A DNA stretch of 64,000 bases from Natronosporangium hydrolyticum (GTDB lineage: Bacteria; Actinomycetota; Actinomycetes; Mycobacteriales; Micromonosporaceae), in assembly GCF_016925615.1 (NCBI RefSeq), contig NZ_CP070499.1, positions 3,968,001 through 4,032,000 on the forward strand, given 5' to 3'. Each line of letters starts with the position of its first letter. Within the stretch, counting starts at the first letter, position 1. Positions 20,921 to 30,938 of the stretch are shown here, one piece after another. The position numbers and the translations under genes were made by a program. Under the pieces are notes generated by a model, which was given only the letters and a program-made list of their open reading frames with translations, made no database searches and was not told where the DNA came from.

Positions 20921-21850
20921 CTACAGCGCCGGGGCCACCTGCTCGGCCACCAACTCCAGCTGGGCCAGGTCGGTCAGGTCGAGCACCTGCAGATGGGCCC
21001 GGGAGACGCCGACCGCCTGATACTGCCGCAGCTGCTCCACCACCTGCTCCGGAGTGCCGACCAGCCCACCCGCCTCGCGCAGCGAATCCAGGCTGCGCCC
21101 GATCGCGTCCGCCCGCCGTGCGACCTCGGCGTCGTCGCGGCCGCAACAGATCGGCACCGCGACCGAGGTGATCGGTGGCTCCTGCCGCCCCAACTCCTCA
21201 CACGCCGTGGCCACCGCGAGCGCCTTGGCCTTCACCACGTCCGGGCCGGCGAAGCCGACATTGAACTCGGTGGCGAACCGGGCCGCTAGCCGCGGCGTCC
21301 GCCGGGGGCCGTGGCCACCCACGATCACCGGCGGATGCGGCTGCTGCACCGGCTTCGGCAGCGCCGGCGAGTCAGCCACCTGGTAGTGCTCGCCAGCGAA
21401 CGCGAAGGTCTCCCCGAGCGGGGTCGACCACAGTCCGGTGATGATCTCCAACTGCTCGGCCAGCCGGCCGAACCGCTCCCCGAGCTCCGGGAACGGCACC
21501 CCGTACGCGCGATGCTCGGCCTCATACCAGCCGGCGCCGAGGCCGAGCTCGACCCGGCCACCGCTCATCGCGTCCACCTGCGCGACGGTGATCGCCAGCG
21601 GGCCGGGCAGCCGGAAGGTGCCGGCGGTCACCATCGTCCCCAGCCGGATCTTCGTGGTCTCCCGGGCAAGGCCGGCCAGCGTGGTCCAGGCATCGGTCGG
21701 GCCCGGCAGCCCGTCCCGGTCGCCCATCACCAGATAGTGGTCGGATCGGAAGAAGCCGTCAAATCCGGCTTGCTCTGCGCACCGGGCGACGCGAAGCTGA
21801 TCGTCGTAGCTGGCGCCCTGCTGAGGTTCGAGGAATACCGACAAACGCAT
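20921..21850 (-). CDS. LLM-class F420-dependent oxidoreductase
   Basis: Luciferase-like monooxygenase fold of 309 residues. MRLSVFLEPQQGASYDDQL, GFFRSDHYL, TTKIRLGTMVT, MSGGRVELGLGAGWYEAEH and PPVIVGGHGPRRTPRLAARF follow the family order, and the fit is best to actinobacterial F420-dependent enzymes. ATG at 21850 is the conserved N-terminus; the open frame up to 21916 reads as non-homologous. The substrate is unknown. The 3' end lies beside that of the pirin gene, 30 bases away. Confidence 0.88.
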   Translation of the reverse strand: MRLSVFLEPQQGASYDDQLRVARCAEQAGFDGFFRSDHYLVMGDRDGLPGPTDAWTTLAGLARETTKIRLGTMVTAGTFRLPGPLAITVAQVDAMSGGRVELGLGAGWYEAEHRAYGVPFPELGERFGRLAEQLEIITGLWSTPLGETFAFAGEHYQVADSPALPKPVQQPHPPVIVGGHGPRRTPRLAARFATEFNVGFAGPDVVKAKALAVATACEELGRQEPPITSVAVPICCGRDDAEVARRADAIGRSLDSLREAGGLVGTPEQVVEQLRQYQAVGVSRAHLQVLDLTDLAQLELVAEQVAPAL

Positions 21851-21915
21851 GCCCGTAACCCTGCCAGCCGGGGCCCTCCCCGCGCCACCACCGACCAGCT
21901 CCGCCGCCCGGCCCA

Positions 21916-22353
21916 CTACCGCGTCGCCGGAGTGAACGGCGCCACCCGCATGTCCGCGAGCGCGTCGGCGTCGAACCGGTCCCGCACCGTCTTCACCTCC
22001 AACACATGCCGGTTCGGGTCCAGGAAGTAGAACCCACGCCCGCCGTCGGAGTAGTAGATCGTGTCCCGCTCCTGGTCGGTCATGGTCGGCAGACCGTAGG
22101 TGGTCACGCCGGCCGCCACCACCCTGCCGTAGATCTCATCCAGCTCGGCCTCGGTAACCCGCAGCGCGACGTGGTACTCAGGCAGCTCGCCCTCGCCATG
22201 GTCGAAGTAGTCGAGGTTCGCCCCATCGAGGTCGAGCACCGCGAACGGCTCCGCCACCGGGCCGGGCGGCAACCCGAGAATGTGCGCGGTCCACTCCATG
22301 GTCCGCTGCTTGTCGTACGCCGGAATCCCCACATGATCGATCACTACCGACAT
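21916..22353 (-). CDS. VOC-family protein
   Basis: Single glyoxalase/bleomycin-resistance fold of 145 residues: VIDHVGIPAYDKQRTMEW, EYHVALRVTEAELDEIY and GFYFLDPNRHVLEV. The His near the N-terminus and the final Glu are the usual metal ligands. The ATG at 22353 has AAAGGG upstream. It sits 65 bases upstream of the LLM oxidoreductase on the same strand, so the two may be co-transcribed. The substrate is unknown. Confidence 0.85.
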   Translation of the reverse strand: MSVVIDHVGIPAYDKQRTMEWTAHILGLPPGPVAEPFAVLDLDGANLDYFDHGEGELPEYHVALRVTEAELDEIYGRVVAAGVTTYGLPTMTDQERDTIYYSDGGRGFYFLDPNRHVLEVKTVRDRFDADALADMRVAPFTPATR

Positions 22354-22424
22354 CTGCTCGCACCCTTTCTGCCAGCGGCTACCGAGCGTTTCTCAGCACC
22401 CACCAGGAAGGCGCGAGGCCAGAA

Positions 22425-23276
22425 CTAGCGGTGCGAGTCGATTCGCAGCAGGGCTCCGGCGGTCACCGAGAGCAGCTCCGCCGCCCGTCCCCGGTGGGCC
22501 GCGACCGCCACCTGCCCGGCCGAGTCGACCAACACCACCAGCTCCCCCTCCGGGACGTCACCGAACGTCTCCCCGCGAACCGCCGGGTGCTCACCCACCC
22601 GCAGCCGCTGCGGCAACGCCGCCAGCCGCGCCCCGGGCGCCGCCAACTGCACGTTGCCGAAATGGTCGACGCCGAGCACCTCGGCCTCCAGCCAGCCCTC
22701 CCCGTCCCGCACCACCGGCTCCGGTAGCCGCACCAGCTCCGCCGGGTCAACCGGCGCCCCCGCCTCGCTGAGCACCGCCGCGACCTCGGTGACCGGCACC
22801 GTGGCACCGCCCGCGACCGGGCCCACCCCAGCCAGCGCAGTAGCGGTCGCGAGCTCCGCCGCGACCGGGGCGAAGATGTCCCGGCCGTGGAAGGTGTGCG
22901 AGACCGAGTCGGCGAACCAGCGCGGATTGGTCAACACCACCGCGGTCGTGACCCCACCCAACGCGTCCCCGGCCCACGGCAGCAGCCCATTATCCGGGCC
23001 CACCAGCACCCCACCCGGCGTCACCAACGCCACCGGGCGGCGCGCCGTACCCACCCCCGGGTCGACCACCGCGACATGCACCGCCGCAGGCAGATACGGC
23101 AACGTCTGCGCCAGCACCAGCGCCCCGTGCCGCACGTCCCCCGCCGGCACCTGGTGCGTCACATCGATCACCCGGACATGCGGCGCCAACCTGGCGATCA
23201 CCCCGTGGCACGCGCCGACGAACCCATCGGCGAGACCGTAATCGGTGGTGAAACTGATCCATCCGAACCCTGGCAT
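22425..23276 (-). CDS. SAM hydrolase (chlorinase/fluorinase superfamily, DUF62)
   Basis: Protein of 283 residues with the N-terminal SAM-binding domain (FTTDYGLADGFVGACHGV, VAVVDPGVGT, VGPDNGLL, SHTFHGRDIFAPVAAEL) and the C-terminal barrel (VLGVDHFGNVQLA). Housekeeping members hydrolyse S-adenosylmethionine to adenosine and methionine and lack the halide-binding insertion of true fluorinases. No such insertion is evident, so halogenation is unlikely. It is divergent from nei2 across 121 bases. Confidence 0.9.
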   Translation of the reverse strand: MPGFGWISFTTDYGLADGFVGACHGVIARLAPHVRVIDVTHQVPAGDVRHGALVLAQTLPYLPAAVHVAVVDPGVGTARRPVALVTPGGVLVGPDNGLLPWAGDALGGVTTAVVLTNPRWFADSVSHTFHGRDIFAPVAAELATATALAGVGPVAGGATVPVTEVAAVLSEAGAPVDPAELVRLPEPVVRDGEGWLEAEVLGVDHFGNVQLAAPGARLAALPQRLRVGEHPAVRGETFGDVPEGELVVLVDSAGQVAVAAHRGRAAELLSVTAGALLRIDSHR

Positions 23277-23397
23277 GCCTTCGACCCTATGTCGCCGACC
23301 GGCGTCCCGCGCCGCACCCGAGATTCAACCGACGGTCGCCGCATATTCAGGCGCTCGTTACGCCGGACCCCCCGCTCCCCGGGGCACGATAGGAGGT

Positions 23398-24186
23398 ATG
23401 CCCGAGGGAGACACGGTCTTCCGAACCGCCCGGAACCTGCACCGGGCGTTCGCCGGTCGCCAGCTCACCGCCAGCGACCTGCGGCTGCCGCAGCTGGCCA
23501 CCACGGACCTCACCGGGGCGATGGTGGTCGAATCGGTCAGCCGCGGCAAACACCTGCTCCTGCGGCTACAGCTGCCCGCGGACGGCCGGGCGATGAGCCT
23601 GCACTCCCACCTCGGCATGGACGGATCCTGGCGGGTGTACGCGGTCGGCGAACGGTGGCGGGCCCGGTCCCGGCATTTGATCCGGGTGGTCCTGCGCACC
23701 GCCGACGCAGTCGCAGTCGGGTACGAGCTGCAACAGGTCATGCTGGTGGCCACCGAGGACGAGAAGCATCTCACCGCCCACCTGGGCCCCGATCTACTCG
23801 GCGCCGACTGGGACCCAGCCGAGGCGGTACGCCGGCTCTCGCGCCGCACCGGCACCATCGCCGACGCGCTCCGGGACCAGCGCAACCTCGCCGGCATCGG
23901 CAACGTCTACTGCGCCGAGCTGCTCTTCCTGCGCGGCCTGTGGCCGTGGACTCCGGTGCCACAGGTCACCGACCTGTCCGCGCTTGTGACACTCGCGAAA
24001 CGGTTACTGGAAGCGAACCGGACCCGGCCGATGCGCACCACCACCGGAGTCATGCGCCGTGGCCAGGACAGCTACGTCTATGGCCGGGCGGGCGCGCCAT
24101 GCCGCCGCTGCGGCACCCTGATCCGGCGCGACGACCAGGGCGAACGGGTCACCTACTGGTGCCCCCACTGCCAGCCCGAACCCTGA
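23398..24186 (+). CDS. nei2: Endonuclease VIII family DNA glycosylase Nei2
   Basis: Fpg/Nei-type glycosylase/AP lyase of 262 residues that removes oxidised bases. The start is fixed by chemistry: MPEGDTVFRT puts the nucleophilic Pro2 and Glu3 at the mature N-terminus. A helix-two-turn-helix segment (LRDQRNLAGIGNVYCAELLF) and a C-terminal zinc finger (CRRCGTL, then CPHCQ) follow. The perfect Shine-Dalgarno AGGAGG (23391-23396) is only one base from the ATG, an abnormally short spacing. It converges on pspM with 12 bases between stops. Confidence 0.95.
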   Translation: MPEGDTVFRTARNLHRAFAGRQLTASDLRLPQLATTDLTGAMVVESVSRGKHLLLRLQLPADGRAMSLHSHLGMDGSWRVYAVGERWRARSRHLIRVVLRTADAVAVGYELQQVMLVATEDEKHLTAHLGPDLLGADWDPAEAVRRLSRRTGTIADALRDQRNLAGIGNVYCAELLFLRGLWPWTPVPQVTDLSALVTLAKRLLEANRTRPMRTTTGVMRRGQDSYVYGRAGAPCRRCGTLIRRDDQGERVTYWCPHCQPEP

Positions 24187-24198
24187 CCGGGAGCCCAG

Positions 24199-24987
24199 CT
24201 AGCCGGGAGCCCGCAACTCGCCGTGCAGATCCCCGTGGAGGTCACGCAACTCGGAGAGCCCATCGGTCACCCCACGCAGCCGCTCGGTCGCGTCGGTCAA
24301 CCCAGCCAACGCCGGGCTGGCCGAGCCGCCGGTACGGGCCGACTCGGAGACGAACCCGGCCGCGGCCACCACAAACTGCTCGTACGCCGCGACTCCCTGC
24401 TCCAGGTGGGCAATGTGCTCGGCCCGCAGCTCCTGCAACGGCGGGTGCGCCTCGGTCGGGGCCAGCCGCAGCGCCTGCTCCAGGCTCGCTACCCGGTTGG
24501 TCAGCTCCCGCAGCTGGCCCTCGACCGTCACCGCTTCCTGCCACGCCTCCGGATCGGCCCCCCGCAGCCGGTCCTTCAGTTCATGCATGGTGCGGGCAGC
24601 GCGGTCCAGCCGCTCCCACGAGCCGGCCGCGCCCGAACCCCGCAGCGCGCCCCGGGTCCGTTGCCGCCGAATCCCCTCGGCGAGCGAATGCCCGCCCGGC
24701 ACCTGGGAGAGCGCCGCCAACCACCGGTCGCCCGCCAACGCCGGGTCGGGCGGATCCGGCACCGGTTGGGCGGCCAACTCGCGGGTATCCCGCCACCGCC
24801 ACAGCGCCAACACCGCCGAGGCACCGGTCAACCCGGCCCAGACCGCATCCATCGGGCCTAGCCCCTGGTACGGGACGAGCACGGCGGTAACGCCGCCGAA
24901 ACCGCCCGCGGCCACCGTCCACCGCCGCGCCGAGTTGCGCAACCGGCGCAGCCGACGGAAGTAGCGGGCGCGTTCGTCGACCACCAT
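24199..24987 (-). CDS. pspM: Phage-shock envelope-stress protein PspM-like
   Basis: Membrane-anchored protein of 262 residues. Two hydrophobic segments (about residues 24-62) follow a basic N-terminus (ERARYFRRLRRLRNSARRW); the rest is predicted alpha-helical and coiled coil (VEGQLRELTNRVASLEQAL, LQELRAEHIAHLEQGV). In actinobacteria PspM is encoded directly after pspA and takes part in the PspA/ClgR envelope-stress response; the position here (24 bases after pspA) and architecture match. It ends 12 bases from the convergent nei2 stop. Confidence 0.82.
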   Translation of the reverse strand: MVVDERARYFRRLRRLRNSARRWTVAAGGFGGVTAVLVPYQGLGPMDAVWAGLTGASAVLALWRWRDTRELAAQPVPDPPDPALAGDRWLAALSQVPGGHSLAEGIRRQRTRGALRGSGAAGSWERLDRAARTMHELKDRLRGADPEAWQEAVTVEGQLRELTNRVASLEQALRLAPTEAHPPLQELRAEHIAHLEQGVAAYEQFVVAAAGFVSESARTGGSASPALAGLTDATERLRGVTDGLSELRDLHGDLHGELRAPG

Positions 24988-25011
24988 CTCGACCCCCTCC
25001 TGCGGACCGGG

Positions 25012-25890
25012 TCAGGACGCGGGCGCCGCGTCCCCCTTCTGGTTTTCCTGTTCCAAGCTGGCCCGGATCTCGTCGAGCCGAGTTGCGGTGTTGTCGCCGG
25101 ACTGCTGCGGTGTCTCGCTCTGCTGAGCACCCTCCACTGCCGGCTGCTCGGCACCGCCCGCGAGCTGGTTACCGGACATGCTCGCCCGGATCTGGTCCAA
25201 CCGGGACTGACCCGCGATATCGAGAGTGGAACGCTGCATCTCCAGCATCCGGCCCTCGACCGAGTTGGACGCCAACTCCGCCCGCCCCATCGCCGACGCG
25301 TACCGACTCTCGATCTTGTCCCGAACCTCGTCCAACGACGGGGTGTTACCGGGCGCGGCGAGCGCCGACATGGACTCGAGCGAGCTGGCGACGGTCTCCT
25401 GCATCTTGGCCTGCTCCAATTGGCTGAGCAGCTTGGTGCGCTCGGCGAGCTTCTCCTCCAGCACCATCTTGTTGTTCTCCACCGCCTTGCGGGCCTGCGC
25501 GGCGGCGCTCAGCGCCTGATCATGCAAGGTCTTCAGATCCTCGACCGCCTGCTCGGCGCTGACCAGCTGGTTGGCCGCGGACTGGGCCGCCCGCTCATAC
25601 TCCTGGGCTTTCTCCTCTTCGCCCTCGCCACGGGCCCGGTCGGCGAGCACCAACCCTTGCCGAGCCATCCCCTGCCACTTCTCCACCTCGCTCATGTGGC
25701 GGGACAGGCGCATCTCCAACTGACGCTGATTACCGATCACCGCGGCGGCCTGCTTCACCAGCGCCTGGTGTTGGACCTTAGCCTCGTCGATCGCCTGCTG
25801 GATCTGTACCTTCGGATCGGCGTACTCGTCGATCTTGGCGCCAAACAGCGCCATCAGGTATCTCCAGCCCTTGACGAACGGGTTCGCCAT
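25012..25890 (-). CDS. pspA: PspA/IM30 (ESCRT-III-like) membrane-protection protein
   Basis: Peripheral membrane protein of 292 residues that polymerises on stressed membranes. Almost the whole length is helical: the N-terminal amphipathic helix ([22 protein letters not shown]), long coiled coils ([42 protein letters not shown]) and [14 protein letters not shown] polar, Gln/Glu-rich tail follows. It is flanked by clgR upstream and pspM downstream, the actinobacterial Psp set. RBS GAGAGGA lies upstream of ATG 25890. Confidence 0.95.
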   Translation of the reverse strand: MANPFVKGWRYLMALFGAKIDEYADPKVQIQQAIDEAKVQHQALVKQAAAVIGNQRQLEMRLSRHMSEVEKWQGMARQGLVLADRARGEGEEEKAQEYERAAQSAANQLVSAEQAVEDLKTLHDQALSAAAQARKAVENNKMVLEEKLAERTKLLSQLEQAKMQETVASSLESMSALAAPGNTPSLDEVRDKIESRYASAMGRAELASNSVEGRMLEMQRSTLDIAGQSRLDQIRASMSGNQLAGGAEQPAVEGAQQSETPQQSGDNTATRLDEIRASLEQENQKGDAAPAS

Positions 25891-26034
25891 CTCTTCGCGG
25901 TCCTCTCTGCGGGGTAGCGGCCGAGTTGTCAGGCTCCTATGGTCTCAGGCGTGCGATAGCCCCGTCAGCCACCACCTGGCCAGTTCTGACGTCGACCGAG
26001 GCCGTCTATCCGACCATACCCCGCGGCAGGAGGA

Positions 26035-26526
26035 TCAGCGGTGCTGAGCGACCCGGCGACCGGGGCGGGTCCGCACAGCGTGCAGCGTAGTCCGCAGCGG
26101 TCCGTCCCGCCGCACCGACACCGACACCTCGCCCGCGGGAATCGGCACACCCCGATCCGCCATCGGCGGCGGCAACGGCGCCTCGATCGCGCGGGTCGCC
26201 GGCGCCTTGGGCGCTTCGTCCGCGGCGCTCTCGCCCCGGGCGGCCGGAATCTCCGGCAGGCCGGCCGGCTCCGCGCCGACGAGGGCGCCCGGGTGCTCGG
26301 CTCGGGCCAGCGAATCACTCGCCTCCCGCAGCACCTCGGAGAGTTGGGAGCCCAGCGCCTCACAGATCGACGCCAGCAGCTCGCTGGAGGCTTCCTTCTG
26401 GCCGCGCTCAATCTCCGAGAGGTACCCGAGCGACACATTCGCCGCCGTGGAGATCTCGCGCAGCGTCCGGTGCTGACCCTGGCGCCGGGCGCGCAGGGCA
26501 TCACCGATCACCCGACGAAGCAGCAC
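26035..26526 (-). CDS. clgR: XRE-family regulator ClgR
   Basis: Regulator of 163 residues; the helix-turn-helix spans about residues 5-70 ([21 protein letters not shown], then [21 protein letters not shown]). In actinobacteria ClgR activates clp protease genes and, next to pspA, the envelope-stress response. The start is set by the excellent AGGAGG with a 7-base spacer before GTG 26526; the open frame extending upstream to 26868 is in the shadow of cinA. The C-terminus is Arg-rich and variable. A paralog lies at 636-1121, so the organism has at least two ClgR-like regulators. Confidence 0.92.
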   Translation of the reverse strand: MLLRRVIGDALRARRQGQHRTLREISTAANVSLGYLSEIERGQKEASSELLASICEALGSQLSEVLREASDSLARAEHPGALVGAEPAGLPEIPAARGESAADEAPKAPATRAIEAPLPPPMADRGVPIPAGEVSVSVRRDGPLRTTLHAVRTRPGRRVAQHR

Positions 26527-26609
26527 CGGGGCACCTCCTAGCGCGTGGGACCCTTGCCCGCAACGGTACCCGGTACCTGGCCCGGCGGCACCTCTACCCC
26601 GCACAGACC

Positions 26610-27131
26610 TCAACAGTGTGCCGCCAGCAACGCCACCGCCGCGGTCACGGCAGCCGCCCGTACCGTTGCCCGGTCCCCGGAGATCCGCAGCTCTCGGGTC
26701 CATACCTGCCCGTCGCCGCGCAGATCGGCCCGCTCGCCGGCGGCCACCGGGCCAGCCAGCGCCACCGGCGGGCCGGCCACGGCCACGTACGCCGTCCCGG
26801 CGGCGACGCCGTCCTGCGCGCCGGGGCCGGCCACCCCGGTAGTCGCCAACGCCCAATCCGCGCCGCACCGACGCCGCCCGCCCCGGGCCAACGCCGCCGC
26901 CACGGCCGGATCGACCGGCCCCCGCGCCGCCAACAGCTCGGCCGGCACCCCCGCCAGCGACCGCTTCAGATCCGTGGCGTAGACGACCAGGCCGCCCCGG
27001 AACACCGTGCTCGCCCCCGGCACCGCGACGAACTCGGCCGCCAATAGCCCGCCGGTGAGCGACTCCACCACCGCCAGGGTCTCCCCCCGCCCGCCGAGCC
27101 GGCGCAACACCTCCGCCGCGGTCGCAGGCAT
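26610..27131 (-). CDS. CinA C-terminal domain amidohydrolase (PncC-like)
   Basis: Stand-alone CinA C-terminal domain of 173 residues. [23 protein letters not shown] and the later [21 protein letters not shown] are the family signatures; related PncC enzymes deamidate nicotinamide mononucleotide. The N-terminal molybdopterin-binding half of full CinA is absent, as usual in this locus. It starts 7 bases after the pgsA stop, so it is in the rimO-pgsA-cinA transcript and upstream of clgR. Confidence 0.92.
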   Translation of the reverse strand: MPATAAEVLRRLGGRGETLAVVESLTGGLLAAEFVAVPGASTVFRGGLVVYATDLKRSLAGVPAELLAARGPVDPAVAAALARGGRRRCGADWALATTGVAGPGAQDGVAAGTAYVAVAGPPVALAGPVAAGERADLRGDGQVWTRELRISGDRATVRAAAVTAAVALLAAHC

Positions 27132-27138
27132 CGTCGAC

Positions 27139-27717
27139 TCAGCCGGATCGCCGCAGTCGCCACGCCCGGAAAGCGTAGTCGACCCCGGTCGCCACCGTCA
27201 CCACCACTGCGGCGCCCATCAACCACGGCCCCACCGCCGCCAACCCGGCCGGGAACGGCCACAGATACCAGGCGATCGCGGCGATCTGCAGGGCCGTCTT
27301 CAGCTTGCCGCCACGGCTCGCCGGAATCACCCCCCGCCGGATCACCCAGAACCGCAGCCCGGTCACCGCGAACTCACGCCCCAGAATCACCAACGTCACC
27401 AGCCACCACAACTCCCCGTACCAGGAGAGCAGCAGCAGCGCGGTGCCGGTGAGTGCCTTGTCGGCGATCGGGTCGGCGACCTTGCCGAAGGAGGTCACCA
27501 GGCCGTACCGACGGGCGATCCAGCCATCCAGGAAGTCAGTCAGCGAGGCGGCCAAGAAGACCAGACAGGCTGCGGCGAGCCAGCCCGAGTGGGTCATCCC
27601 CGAGACCACTACCAGCGCCACGAAGACCGGAATCAGCGCCAGCCGCACCGCGGTGATCACGTTCGCCGCGTTCAGCACCGGAACAGGTCGCGGCGCCGCC
27701 TGACTCACCACCGTCAC
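27139..27717 (-). CDS. pgsA: CDP-diacylglycerol--glycerol-3-phosphate 3-phosphatidyltransferase
   Basis: Integral membrane enzyme of 192 residues forming phosphatidylglycerol phosphate. The CDP-alcohol phosphotransferase motif is visible as [21 protein letters not shown] and continues with KVADPIADK, giving the D-G-A/W-R-G-D-D pattern. Several transmembrane helices surround it. GTG at 27717 was chosen because it makes the GTGA overlap with the rimO stop codon (27714-27716), a typical coupled start. Confidence 0.93.
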   Translation of the reverse strand: MTVVSQAAPRPVPVLNAANVITAVRLALIPVFVALVVVSGMTHSGWLAAACLVFLAASLTDFLDGWIARRYGLVTSFGKVADPIADKALTGTALLLLSWYGELWWLVTLVILGREFAVTGLRFWVIRRGVIPASRGGKLKTALQIAAIAWYLWPFPAGLAAVGPWLMGAAVVVTVATGVDYAFRAWRLRRSG

Positions 27718-29204
27718 CGACCCGCGGTCTGCCGGTCCTCGGCCGCGACCGGCGCCGACTGCAACGGCTCCGCCACCAGGTCCACCCCATCGCTGTCGCA
27801 CACCTTCGCCGTGACCAGGTCGCCCGGGACCAGCCCGGCCACCTGGCCGACCAGGGTGGTGCAGCCATCGACCTCCGGCGCCTGGTGCGCCGCCCGGCCC
27901 TCCACGACGCCCTCCTCGACGCTGTCGACCAGCACCTCCACGGTGCTGCCCACCCGCTCGGCGGCCCGCTGCGCGCACAACTCCTCGGCGAGCGCCAGCA
28001 ACCGGTCATAGCGACGGGCGATGGCGGCGTCGCTCACCTTCCCGGGCAACTCCGCCGCCTCGGTGCCATCCTCGTCGCTATACCGGAAGACCCCGATCGC
28101 GTCCAGGCTCGCCGCCTCCAGGAACCGCGCCAACTCCGCTACGTCCGGTCGGGTCTCGCCGGGGAAGCCCACGATCACGTTGCTGCGGGCACCGGCCTCC
28201 GGAGCCAACCTCCGGACCTCCTGCAACAGGCTGAGGAAGCGTTCGGTGGAGCCGAACCGGCGCATCCGGCGCAGCACCGGCTCGCTGGCGTGCTGGAACG
28301 ACAGATCGAAGTAAGGAGCCACCCCCGGGGTGGTCGCGATCGCCTCGACCAGGCTCGGGCGCATCTCGGCCGGCTGCAGGTAGCTGACCCGCACCCGGGC
28401 GATGCCGGTCACCGCCGCCAACTGCGGCAACAGCTGCTCCAGCAGCCGCGGGTCGCCCAGATCCTTGCCGTAGGAGGTGGAGTTCTCGCTGACCAACAGC
28501 AACTCCCGGACGCCGGAGTCGGCGAGCCACTCCGCCTCGGCGAGCAGCTCCTCCGGCGGCCGGGAGACGAACGCCCCCCGGAACTGCGGAATCGCACAGA
28601 AGGTGCACCGCCGGTCGCAGCCACTGGCCAGTTTCAGCGGCGCCACCGGGCTACGGTCCAGCCGGCGCCGCAACACCGGCCGCAGATGCGCCGGGGTGGC
28701 CTGATCCGGCTCGGACGAACCGGGTTGGGCATGGCCGGGCAGTCGCACCCCGGTCCGGGCCTCCGCCCGGTCGGCGGGGGTCAGCGGCAACAACTTACGG
28801 CGGTCCCGGGGAGCGTGGGCAGGCAGCTGCTCACCCGCCAGCACCGCCGAGAGTCGGTCGGAGATGTCCGGATAGTCGTCGAAGCTGAGCACCGCCGCCG
28901 CCTCCGGCAGAGCGCCGGCGAGCTGCTCACCGTACCGCTCGGCCAGGCACCCGGCCGCCACCACCGCGGCCCCGCCGTCGGCGGCGGCCAGCAGCGTATC
29001 GACCGAATCCTGCTTGGCCTGGGCGACGAAGCCGCAGGTGTTGACGAGGACCACATCCGCGTCGTCGCTGTCGGTGGTGACCCGCCAGCCTTCGCTGGCG
29101 AGCCGGCCGGCCAACTCCTCGGAGTCCACCTCGTTGCGGGCACAGCCGAGCGTCACCAGCGCGACTCGCCGATCGTGGCCGGGTGACGAGGTAGCTTCAG
29201 ACAC
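27714..29204 (-). CDS. rimO: Ribosomal protein S12 methylthiotransferase RimO
   Basis: Radical-SAM enzyme of 496 residues that methylthiolates an Asp of ribosomal protein S12. The N-terminal MTTase domain contributes three Cys ([34 protein letters not shown]); the radical-SAM CxxxCxxC is [17 protein letters not shown]; a C-terminal TRAM domain ends the protein. A Pro/Arg-rich linker of about 45 residues separates the first two domains and makes this longer than the usual 430-450. The start is inferred as GTG at 29204; the frame upstream to 29516 lies mostly in the DUF885 gene. Confidence 0.94.
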   Translation of the reverse strand: MSEATSSPGHDRRVALVTLGCARNEVDSEELAGRLASEGWRVTTDSDDADVVLVNTCGFVAQAKQDSVDTLLAAADGGAAVVAAGCLAERYGEQLAGALPEAAAVLSFDDYPDISDRLSAVLAGEQLPAHAPRDRRKLLPLTPADRAEARTGVRLPGHAQPGSSEPDQATPAHLRPVLRRRLDRSPVAPLKLASGCDRRCTFCAIPQFRGAFVSRPPEELLAEAEWLADSGVRELLLVSENSTSYGKDLGDPRLLEQLLPQLAAVTGIARVRVSYLQPAEMRPSLVEAIATTPGVAPYFDLSFQHASEPVLRRMRRFGSTERFLSLLQEVRRLAPEAGARSNVIVGFPGETRPDVAELARFLEAASLDAIGVFRYSDEDGTEAAELPGKVSDAAIARRYDRLLALAEELCAQRAAERVGSTVEVLVDSVEEGVVEGRAAHQAPEVDGCTTLVGQVAGLVPGDLVTAKVCDSDGVDLVAEPLQSAPVAAEDRQTAGR

Positions 29205-29245
29205 CCACCGAGGGTACCGGGAAGGCGCGTCCAGCGGGTCGGCGG

Positions 29246-30895
29246 TCAGTCGCTCGCCGCCCGCAGCGCATCCGTGAGCGTGGCCAGCCCCACCGGCCCC
29301 AGCGCCAACGCCTGGGTATGCCACCGTTTCAGGTCGAACGCCCCACCCAGCCGGGAGCGGGCCTCCGCCCGGGCCGCCAGCCACGCCCGCTCGCCCAGCT
29401 TGTACGAGCTCGCCTGCCCCGGCCAGCCGCAGTACCGGACCACCTCCGGATGCAGCCGGTGCGGTGCGATCCGACCCCGGTCCCGCAGCACCTCGGTTGC
29501 GGTCTCGAAGCTCCACCGGTCACCGTGCCGCTTCGCCTCCGCCGGCGGCAGCGGCAAGTCCAGGTGCAGGCCGATATCGATCACCACTCGGGCCGCCCGC
29601 AGCGCCGAGGCCTTCAGCATCCCCAGACGCTGCCCGGGCGTGGCGTACCAGCCGAGTTCGTCGGCCAACCGCTCGGCGTAGAGCGCCCAGCCCTCGCTGT
29701 GCGCGCTCACCCGGGACACCCGGGCGAACCGCGACAACCCGGCCGCGGCCACCAGCACGTGCCCGAGCTGCAGATGGTGCCCGGGTACGCCCTCATGGAA
29801 GACCGTGGTCAGCTCCGCCCAGACCCCGAACCGTTCCCGACCCGCCACCGGCCACCAGGTCCGCCCCGGCCGACTCAGATCCTCGCTCGGCGGGGTGTAC
29901 GACGCCGAACCCGCGGCGGAATTCTCCTGGGTCACCACCTCGACCCGGCGCAGCGGCGCGGCGATGTCGAAGTGGACGCCGTCGAGCGCGGCGATCGCCT
30001 GATCGTGACGCTCCTGCAGCCAACCCCGGTACGCGTCGAGCCCCACCACGAACTCGGTGGCGTCCAGGTGGGCGATCGCCTCGGCGATGGTGGCGCCCGG
30101 CCGGACCCGCTGCGCCTCAGCCGCCAGCTCAGCCTCCAACCGGTGCAGCTCCTGCCAGGCCCACTCGTACGCCTCGCGGAGATCGATGTCGGCGCCGAGG
30201 GAGAGCCGGCTGTTGATGGCGTACCGTTCCGGGCCCACCGCGTCCGTCGCACCGGCCCGCGGCGCGTACTCCTGCCGCAGCCAGGCAGCCGTCTCCGCGA
30301 ACCCGGCGTGCGCCGCCCGCGCCCCGGCCGCCAGCTCGGCGTGGCACGGCCCGTCGCCGTACCCGGCCACCACCGAGTCGAAGGTCTTGGTGTCGGCGTA
30401 CCGCTCGGCCTGGGCGGCGGCAGCGACCGCCTGCCGGCGCGCCGCGAGCAGCCCCTGGCTGGCCCCGGCCGCGAGCGACTCCCGCCAGCCGGCGAGCATC
30501 CGCGGCATCGCGTCCAGCCGGGCAGCGACCGCCCGCCACTGCTCCTCGCTGTCCCGGGGCATCAGGTCGATGCTGGTTCGAAGCGTCTGCAACATCCCGA
30601 ACGGGGCCCGCAGCAGCCGCAACGGCTCCCCGCTGTCGTGCCAGGCGACCTCGGCCTCGAGCCGCTCCCGCAGATGGTCGGCGGCGACCCGGTCGGCGGA
30701 GTCGGCCGGGCTCAGCTGCCCGAGCTGGCGCAGCGTGTCCCGGGCCTGGTCGGCCCGGGCAGCGTAGCCCTCCGGGCGGTAGTCGGTCTCGGCCGCGATC
30801 TCGCCGGCGACGCCACGGAAAGTGGCGGCGACCGGGTCCAGCGCGCAGGATCGCTGCACGTGCTGATCGCACAGTTGAAAGATCGGGGAAGGCAT
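29246..30895 (-). CDS. DUF885-family putative metallopeptidase
   Basis: Protein of 549 residues of the DUF885 family. The putative zinc site [13 protein letters not shown] (around residue 360) and the downstream [19 protein letters not shown] are the family hallmarks and resemble gluzincin active sites. No signal peptide is seen, so it is probably cytoplasmic. It lies between ftsK and rimO on the same strand, 41-43 bases from each. The substrate is unknown. Confidence 0.9.
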   Translation of the reverse strand: MPSPIFQLCDQHVQRSCALDPVAATFRGVAGEIAAETDYRPEGYAARADQARDTLRQLGQLSPADSADRVAADHLRERLEAEVAWHDSGEPLRLLRAPFGMLQTLRTSIDLMPRDSEEQWRAVAARLDAMPRMLAGWRESLAAGASQGLLAARRQAVAAAAQAERYADTKTFDSVVAGYGDGPCHAELAAGARAAHAGFAETAAWLRQEYAPRAGATDAVGPERYAINSRLSLGADIDLREAYEWAWQELHRLEAELAAEAQRVRPGATIAEAIAHLDATEFVVGLDAYRGWLQERHDQAIAALDGVHFDIAAPLRRVEVVTQENSAAGSASYTPPSEDLSRPGRTWWPVAGRERFGVWAELTTVFHEGVPGHHLQLGHVLVAAAGLSRFARVSRVSAHSEGWALYAERLADELGWYATPGQRLGMLKASALRAARVVIDIGLHLDLPLPPAEAKRHGDRWSFETATEVLRDRGRIAPHRLHPEVVRYCGWPGQASSYKLGERAWLAARAEARSRLGGAFDLKRWHTQALALGPVGLATLTDALRAASD

Positions 30896-30938
30896 TTAGC
30901 TAGGCTAACAATAGCCGCCGCGCCGGCGCGGCCCGCGC

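Noticed and set aside
22425-23276. Fluorinase or chlorinase involved in halometabolite synthesis
   Set aside because: No halide-binding insertion is evident and no biosynthetic genes are around; the common SAM hydrolase fits.
22887-24890. A 667-codon open frame across the SAM hydrolase, nei2 and pspM
   Set aside because: It crosses three recognisable genes in other frames or strands and has repetitive Arg/Pro composition.
26527-26868. N-terminal extension of ClgR
   Set aside because: It lies in the shadow of cinA, and GTG 26526 has a textbook ribosome site.
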